DNA from: Molossus alvarezi
Taxonomy: Eukaryota > Chordata > Mammalia > Chiroptera > Molossidae
Length of the DNA: 64,000 bases
Reading direction: 5' to 3'
NCBI GenBank assembly: GCA_037176705.1
Contig: CM073887.1
Span: 43,462,001 to 43,526,000, forward strand
Shown: one piece after another, positions 56,901 through 64,000 of the stretch
Numbering within the stretch: position 1 is the first letter of the stretch
Layout: every line of letters begins with the position of its first letter
The notes under the pieces: generated by a model
The model's input: only the letters and a program-made list of their open reading frames with translations
The model's database searches: none
Told to the model about the DNA's origin: nothing
Program-made: the position numbers and the translations under genes

Positions 56901-57411
56901 TGAGAATGAGACAGAAAAAGATATGGTAGTGTAAGAATTTTGGGGAGAAGGAGGACATCAGGATGAGATAGAGATCCCTTCCCTTGAATTTTAGGTGGAC
57001 ACAACCACATAAATCAATAACATTGGATCATATAGCCAAGAGCTGATTGTTTACCGAGTAACTAAACCAAAAGGGAGACTTAATCTTTATTGCTGTCCTA
57101 CTGTCCAGGTACTTCATCAACATCATCTCAAACCTCCTGGTAAACACTGTTCTCCCCACTGTGCCCAGCAAGCTCCAGACTGCAGGTATGTCTCTCTACA
57201 GTCTCTTCTACATCCACGCACTGCCGACAGACTGCTTCTACCTATCTCCCAGGGGAGAAAAGGTTGAAGAGAATGTTCCGTCTCCAACCCAATGAAGGGT
57301 CAAAGAGTAGAGTGCTAGCCAGTTGTAACCAAACCTAAACCGAGATTTCCTACCATGGTTGCACCCTGAGGTCGCCCCAGGTTGTTTTATAGAATCTGTT
57401 AGAATCAGAGT

Positions 57412-57911
57412 GCGATGGTTAATTTTACTTGTCAACTTGACTGGGCTAAAGGTTGCTCAGGTAGCTGGTGATTCATTACTTCTGAAGTGTCTGTGAGGCT
57501 GTTTTCTGAGATTAGCATTTGAGTCAGTAAACTGAGTAAATATAGAAGATTGCTTTCACCAATGCAGGTGGGCATCACCCAGTCCACTGAGGACCCAAAC
57601 AGAACAAAAAGATAGAGGAAGGGGAAATTCTCTCTGTGTCTGAGCTGCGTCCTCCATCTATTTCTGTCCCCCGACATCAGTGCGCCTGTTCTTGGGCCTT
57701 CAGACCGGTAGGACCTGAGTCAGCTCCCCTGGTTCAGACTTTGGGACTGAATTATACCCCTGGCTCTCCTGGGCCTCCAGTGAGTAGATGACAGGTCTTA
57801 GACTTCTCAGCCTCCATAATCACAGGATTCAATTCCTCATAATGAATCTCTCTCTGTATCTGTCGGTATCTTCTTGGTTTTGTTTCTCCAGAGAACCCTG
57901 ACCAACACACA
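57412..57911 (+). repeat. MLT1-type MaLR LTR, nearly complete
   Basis: It begins 'gatggttaattttacttgtc', passes 'ggtgggcatcacccagtcc' and 'tcagcctccataatcacag', and ends 'tctccagagaaccctgacc'. This is the full order of an MLT1 LTR. Confidence 0.85.
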
Positions 57912-59180
57912 GTGATCATCTGTGAAAACAGGACCCCCAGCCTGCACCTTCTGCCTCCTCTTCCGGCAAGGTCTGTTCCCATCTTTGCTTCCTTTCCTTC
58001 CCCAACAGGACCTGGCCTCTGGTGGCCCCTCGCAGGCCCCCTCCCCCACCACCTCCCACTGTGTGAAGCATGTTGACAAAATGACAAAAACATTCTCAAG
58101 GAAACAAGCTGCCCCGCTCACAGAGGCCACCGTAGTGTCAGAGAAAGCAGGGTTTGGAGTTATTCATTCTACTTCCATGGAATGAGTCCAAACCTGCCCT
58201 GGGCTGGTTCCCCCTTCCTGTTTTTGAATCCAGACACTTGCCGTCACTGTACGGTCCCCGCAGCGGTGCACAATGTATATGGCCTGGTCACCCTTGGTTT
58301 TTATTTCAAGAGTGGGCTGTTTCTTTTCTGCCTTCAACCAGCCCTCGTCGGGGGGAGAGAATGTGGTATCTGCAGTCTGAAGGGCTGCTAAGGCCTCGCC
58401 CGTCATTCACGACCCCGAGGCCAAGCGACAAACACTCCCTGGAAACATGCCAGGCCTCAGACTTCGCCTTTGTTCAGGGGGTTTCCCGGCCTCTCCTCTC
58501 CTCAGAGGTCAGCCCTCTTCAAGCATGCTCCCAATCTTGCCCCACCCCCACCCCCATGGATAGAACCATTGTCCTCTCCTGTAACAGCAAAGATTCATTA
58601 TGCCTATTGAGAACTGTACAAAAGAGTACCTACAGTACATTTCCTATGTATAGTTAAGAATTCTTTAGGCTTGGGACTCTGGCTGAGCTGTGGTTGTGTA
58701 TTCATTATATATTGTGAAGAAGTGCCTTTTCTCCATTGTGCGTGTGTTATGGGTACTGTCGCCAGGACAATAGCCCCACTTAGGCGGTACTCTCCTTAGA
58801 CTCTCCAATCCATCCTGCTGGTTGATCTTGGGTGATGACCAGTGTCACAGCATCATGCCCCTGTTCAGAAGTCCACCATGGCTCCCAACTGTGGTGACTG
58901 CTTTATATATGACCCATCTCCCCTCAACCAGGCAATGCCATCACTCCTGAGATTCAGGTGTTCACTCCATCAAGCAAGGCTCTGCTCCCAAAGTTGCTGC
59001 AGGCCTCGCCCGGTTTTGTCAATCAGTGCACATCTTCCCCTCCCCTAAAGTCCCACCTGGAAGTTTCGGTCAAGTTCTCTGCATGCCATGACCAGTCTCT
59101 CCTCTTAGGAACCACTTTTAGACTTAGACTTAACATGATGTGGGTTGGTATGCAATTGGCATCCAATTGAGGGCGTTACT
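57912..59180. other. Intergenic, open on both strands near 58.2-58.4 kb
   Basis: A plus frame of 167 codons (58154-58657) overlaps a minus frame of 80 codons (58406-58164). Neither product is recognised. Confidence 0.35.
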
Positions 59181-59184
59181 TTAG

Positions 59185-59344
59185 CTCAGTGGCTTTCAAC
59201 ACCAGCTGAGAATCAGACGGGGAGCTTTTTTTTAAAAAAAAAAAAAAAAATGGAAACATTTTTGAATACAGAAAGTTGTCTGGGCCTCAGGCCAAACCAA
59301 AGGTTCTGAATCTCTGAAGGTTAAGTCTGGGTATCAGTACTTTC
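59185..59344 (+). repeat. MER5A-like fragment, interrupted
   Basis: 'ctcagtggctttcaacacca', an A-run at about 59227-59250, 'gttctgaatctctgaagg' and 'gtctgggtatcagtactt' resemble MER5A. A SINE follows directly. Confidence 0.55.
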
Positions 59345-59585
59345 TTTTGTTTGTTAATCCTCACCAGAGGGTATTTTTCCATTGATTTTTAGAGAGTGGA
59401 AAGGAGAGAAGGAGAGAGAGAGGAGAGACATTGATGTGAGAGAGACACATCAATTGGTTGCCTCCTGCATGACTCTGACTAGGGCTGGGGATTGAACCTG
59501 CAACCCAGGTACATGCCCTTGACCAGGAATTGAACCCACGACCCTTTGGTCCACGGGCACTAACCTTTCAGCCAAACTGGCCAGG
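59345..59585 (-). repeat. VES SINE, older copy
   Basis: 'aatcctcaccagagggtat' on the left and 'cagccaaactggccagg' on the right. An imperfect 19-bp duplication flanks it at 59326-59344 and 59586-59604. Confidence 0.9.
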
Positions 59586-59621
59586 CCTGGGTGTCAATAC
59601 TTTCAAACACTTTCCAGGAGT

Positions 59622-60032
59622 TATGGGCTGAACTGTGTCCTTGTCCCCTTACACTCCATTCTGCCACATTTATACATTGAAATCCTAGTCTCCAGTCCTG
59701 GTGCCTCAGAATGTGACTGTATTTGTACATAGAACCTTTAAAGAGGTGATTAAGTTAAATGAGGTAATTTATTAAGGTGGGCCCTTATCCAATATGCCTA
59801 TACCTGGATAAGAAGGGAGAACAGGATACAGACACACACAGAGGGGAGACCATGTGAGGACACAGGGAGAAGATGTCCATCTACAAGCCAAGGAGGGCGA
59901 CCTCAGGGAAACCAACCCACTGACACCCATCTTGGCCTTACAGCCTCCAGAACTATGAGAAAATATGTCTGTTGTTGGAACCACCAGTCTGTGGTATTTT
60001 TCATGGCAGCCCTAGCAGACTAACAAACCAGG
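59622..60032 (+). repeat. MLT1-type MaLR LTR
   Basis: 'gaatgtgactgtatttgta', 'cctttaaagaggtgattaag', 'accatgtgaggacacagg', 'ctccagaactatgagaaaat' and 'ggcagccctagcagactaa' follow the MLT1 consensus. Confidence 0.85.
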
Positions 60033-60034
60033 TG

Positions 60035-60744
60035 ATTCTACTGCACGTCCATGGAGCAACTCTTCTTCTAGCCACCCAGATCACCCCAACCCACCCTCCA
60101 GCTGGATCGTAATCTCCCTGAGGATGGGGATGGAGCTGTACCTTTGATTCACTCTGTCTACAGCTGGCTATTGACCCATTGGAAACTAAAGGCTTGTTAC
60201 GCCATAGGACATGGCCTCCGTGCTCTCTTCATGGTCCTCTACTCCTCATGCCCCCATCATACTAGGCGATGCTTTGGACTTTATCCCCCCCAATGTTTTT
60301 ACACTTATCATCTTGGCTAATTTTACATCATAAACAACTTGCATCATTTTCTGTTAAAGACCTTTTTGTGTTCCAGGGATCCTAACCTTGGTTGGCACAC
60401 TTGATAGTTTCTCTTATTTTAGGTAAAGACCTGACCCTTACAACCCTCTTTATGTGGCACGTTTGGTCCACTGGTTTGGCCCACACTCTACGTCCACCAT
60501 CGATTTGCCATCTGATAGAATATTAAATCTTATTCGGTGATACCCCTGGCCTCACTTAGCTTCCATATCTCTGGGGTCCTTGAAATCTCTTCCCACTGTG
60601 CTTTTGGGGGAGAACCTTGCCAAAGTCTCACCCACCTCCACATGCCCTGTACGCCTTACAGCCATCATGCCTAGGGGAGGCCCTCTTTCCGGAAACTGGA
60701 CGATCTTGCAAACCACTGGATTTGGGGTTTGGAACTAAACTGGG
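60035..60744. other. Intergenic unique sequence
   Basis: About 700 bp with nothing recognised. Confidence 0.4.
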
Positions 60745-60850
60745 AGGTCATTTTATTTATGGGAAACTGACACAGAGGTGGAAAGTGATTGGCCTGTGGT
60801 CATAGAGCTAGGCAGTGACCAGGCCCACACTGGAGGCTATCTGCAATGCA
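60745..60850 (-). repeat. MIR fragment
   Basis: 'ttatgggaaactgacacag', 'gtggaaagtgattggcct' and 'gtcatagagctaggcagtg' match the reverse MIR core. Confidence 0.7.
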
Positions 60851-60988
60851 GAGATCTTTTCTCTAACCCACACTGCTACCCTGCAGATAGGGATTTCCTC
60901 CCCTGGGAAACAGTGTGGACATAAAGCAAAAGCAAAACCCTCTGTTCTCCAGAATTTGCCTTGAAGTTTTCTTCCCATCTGTCCTCCC

Positions 60989-61192
60989 TTCCCCCTTTAT
61001 TGATTTTAGAGAGGAAGTGAGAGAGAGAGAAATAGAAACATCAATGAAAGAGAACATTGATTGGCCACCTCCTGCATTCCCCCCGCTGGGGATCGGGCCC
61101 ACTACCTGGGCATGTGTTCTGATCAGGAATCAAACCAGCAACCTCTTGGTACATGGGTCAACACTCAACTACTGAGCCACACTGGCCAGACC
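60989..61192 (-). repeat. Second bat SINE subfamily, reversed
   Basis: The same subfamily as at 34918-35133: 'ccctttattgattttaga', 'atcaatgaaagagaacatt', 'atcaaaccagcaacctct'. A short imperfect duplication with the text ctgtcct flanks it. Confidence 0.85.
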
Positions 61193-61199
61193 CCGTCTG

Positions 61200-62802
61200 T
61201 CCTTTATAGATCTCAAACTTTATCACTTTTTCCACCCAAATGCTGGTGATGGCCCAGAATGGTCATCACTGACATGCCTCATGTCCCACCTCTGCTGTGG
61301 TCACTTCCAGCTCCCCATGCAGATAGCAATGCCATGTAAGTTCTGCCGGATAATGTGGCAGAAGTCGCTAGATGAAAGTGCCAGGTCAACTTTCCAAGGG
61401 ACTAACTTAGTAAGTGTCTCTGCTTTTCCTCCTTCTTCCCACCTGGAGTAAGATGGATGGAAAGAGAAGGGCACAGAGCTGGAGGAAATCAAGACAGGGC
61501 TCTGGTTCCCAGCTCTCCACACTCTACTCCCAGCTTGGGGTCAAGTGAAGGAGTACCAGGGGTGAGTGAGAAATATCTAGGTAAGGTGAGAGACATTCCA
61601 ACAACAAAGGGCTTTCGTCCAACCAAGACTCATGACTGAGCTCTAAAGGAGATCTTTTGGACTCCCCTCACACCACTCCCACTCAGAACAGGGCCTCACA
61701 AGGTATGTTTGGAGCAATCCATTGGAGGAGGTTCCAATGTTCAGCTTTCCTGAGCCACTTGGGTGCCATGGGATGTGGACAGGACACATCCTGTCCACAT
61801 GAAGAAGCTCAGGGGATGGCTGTGAAGATGTTGTGGTCCTGGTGAACACGGAGACTGAGGAGGCAGATCATTAGTATCAGTCTTAATGGATCTCAGTCAA
61901 ACTGCAGGGCCCATAGCAACCATCTTGTGATGATGAGGAAACTTCAGGAAAATTAGCGATAAGGCTAACAGGGCAGAAATATGGAAGGTGCCAAAGCATT
62001 GATGGCATCATGGAGCATTTTACCAGCTCAAAGTATCTATCTCCAAACTTCTTTCATGTGAGAGACAAATAAACTTCTACCTGGTTTAAGTGATTTGGGG
62101 AGGAGAGTCTCTGACTTGTGGCTAAGGCAATTTCTGATACAACAGTCATCTTAGAATCACTCCAGTTGTTTAAAAGTTGTTTTCTAAGTTGAGCTGAGAT
62201 CAACCTTGGTATCCTAAGAAAGCCCTACCCATTCTTAACTCCCAGTTCTGCCCACTAGGGTCACCCCAAAGAAATCTAGTCCCTTTCTTCTCTGCAGCAT
62301 TGACTTTTTCATCTTGATGTCTCTACTCCATCTCTTTCACTTGCAATTGTATGTTTGTTGGACCACACTCCCCCTTAGTTGCTTTCTTGGCTGCTCAGGC
62401 CTATGGGCAGCCCAAGGGTGTGCACCCTGTCTGTGCATTTCACAGAGCCTCTCAGCTACCTCCAGCCCATGGCAATTGTTAGATTTCTACTTCCCTTAGC
62501 TGTTTATATGTTCCTTCCAGTCACTAGCCCAGAGTTGGGCAAAAGCAAGCTTTCTGCCCCTGAGTTATCCTGCTCCCATTTTATTTTTATCTTATTCTTT
62601 GCTGACTGTACTCCTCACCTTATTCTTACCACTGTATGGTCTCCTAAGCATCATTTATTTATTCAGCAGCAGGGACAGAAGTAGAAACACCAGAAAGGAG
62701 CTCAGACATCCCATTTTGCACATTCCCATTGCATTTTAAGCCCTGTAAATCCAGGCCATATCTTTAGCCTACTTCCCTTGCTGATAAGCTATCTAGAGAA
62801 TA

Positions 62803-62842
<40 letters not shown>

Positions 62843-64000
62843 TGTGTACACAGTTTCCAAGGATTTTAGTTCCTGTGTCAATCTCAGGGTTCTTCCAGTC
62901 CTAAGTCTCTTTTCCTGAGTTGTAATGATGTGTCCTTCCTTTGTCACCAGAAAAAAAATGGAACAATCTTTAGAAAACTTTTTCCAGAAGCTATAGGTTG
63001 AACAAGAGAGTCTACATTCACAAACACGGTCTCTTTTGTTCTTTCTAAGCTACACCATCAGCATGTACTGGTCAGCCCAGAGCTCCAGGTCTTTCTCTCA
63101 ACTGTCCCTCCTCTTTCCAGTTTCCTTGCTTCCAAGGACAACATCAACGGTTCTTTTTTGTGTTGTTGTTGAAACTTCTACTCTCTTAGCAAATTTCTAT
63201 TATACAACACAGTGCAAAATGAATCAATGCTCCAAGGTCTCGGCCACAGCACTCCCCCACTTCCTGCTCGCTCCCTCTTAGGTTTAGCACTGGTGTCCTT
63301 GCCCTACAGTTTTCCTTCTGCAGGGCTCAGCCTCCACCCTGCCTGCAGACTTCTCTCACCCTATTTATTCTCTTCCTGAACCCATCACTCTTGCTGCCTG
63401 CTCCCGCCTCCAGCCCCTCACCATGGCCTAGCTCACTTCCGGGGCTGGTGACAAAACGGTTTCCTCCCCTGCAGGCCCACCCTGCTCCATTCCTCCCACC
63501 ACGACTGTCACCCTTTGGAGCATTTCCTGTGACTTCTGTTTTTTTTCTCCTTTTGCCCCTTAATCTGTTTTTCTCTGCTTCCCTCCCCCACCCACAAACA
63601 GCTGGAATGCCTCCTCTGCTTTCTTGCCCTGCTTCCTACTAAAATCCCCTGGTAACCCTGCCCTCCTTTGCTTGATCTTGACCAGTCCCACAACTGCTCT
63701 GACTGGTGCTGTGAACCCTGGAGTTTGCTGGGACCCATTTATACTAGTGATGCATCCCCAGTCCCAGCGGTCACCTATCCCCCGAGGCCCTGTGTAGTCC
63801 TGTCCATACCCCAGCTGAACATCGGATCCTCTAATGCACTCTACCCAGCATATCTGAATGCGGCCCAGTCCTGAGTGGGAGAGGTGGGGAGTCCACAGGG
63901 AGGTCTCCTTTAGAGCTCAGGCATGGGGGGTGGTTGTGGGAGTGTCTCTCACCTTATCTGGACGTTTCCCCCCACCACCGGCACACCCCTCCTGGACGCC
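61200..64000. other. Intergenic, mostly unique; LTR piece and GT tract
   Basis: 61890-62100 resembles the end of an MaLR/ERVL LTR ('gtgagagacaaataaactt', 'ctacctggtttaagtgat'). A (GT)n lies at 62806-62848, and 63300-63660 is pyrimidine-rich. No gene is recognised, and no RP1L1 doublecortin-domain exon, which I would expect on this side, is seen. Confidence 0.4.
62806..62848 (+). repeat. (GT)n microsatellite
   Basis: About 20 GT units with one TTT interruption. Confidence 0.95.

Noticed and set aside
61301..61522. Minus-strand ORF with a protein-like end (KVDLALSSSDFCHIIRQNL)
   Set aside because: Short, without splice or homology support; it may be an old repeat I cannot name.

Overview
The window is mammalian nuclear DNA, almost certainly from a bat. 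The main evidence is the set of tRNA-derived SINEs of the bat VES type: head near GGCTCAG.GGTTAGAGC, a B box close to GGTTCGATTCC, a CT-rich stretch, and a tail ending near CTC(A/G)GGTGAGGAT. They occur throughout on both strands, several with clean target-site duplications. Older MIR, L2-like, L1, MER5 and MLT1 (MaLR) copies also fit a placental mammal. Nothing bacterial or viral is present apart from ancient endogenous LTR fragments.

The only gene assigned with confidence is C8orf74, complete on the minus strand. Four coding exons lie at 28777-28730, 27160-26968, 4324-3924 and 1429-1190. Every junction is GT/AG, the phases agree, and the joined frame is 293 residues with no interruption. 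Intron 2 is 22.6 kb and holds a nearly full-length, decayed L1 in the sense orientation, two 5'-truncated L1s, an older L1 3' end, an MLT1 LTR and several SINEs. An RFX X-box-like motif sits just upstream of the start codon. As I recall, human 8p23.1 has SOX7 on the 3' side of C8orf74 and RP1L1 divergently on the 5' side; I see coding exons of neither here.

From 28.8 to 64 kb there is no recognised protein gene. It contains MLT1 LTRs (about 33.3, 35.5, 57.4 and 59.6 kb), L1 fragments (30.2-30.8 and 48.3-49.7 kb), SINEs, a (GGT)n tract, a 2-kb minisatellite of about 58 units of 35 bp (40872-42926), a 200-bp purine tract (46.5 kb), and a processed pseudogene of the Sm protein SNRPB/SNRPN (54.3-55.1 kb, minus).

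Points for a second look are the minisatellite, which is open on the minus strand for 706 codons and begins with a signal-peptide-like N-terminus; a set of phase-compatible candidate exons on the minus strand at 46.07, 43.31, 37.84 and 31.61 kb that could be an unannotated gene; a 302-codon plus-strand ORF inside intron 2; and the ciliary/testis-type promoter signature of C8orf74. All coding claims beyond C8orf74 are hypotheses.
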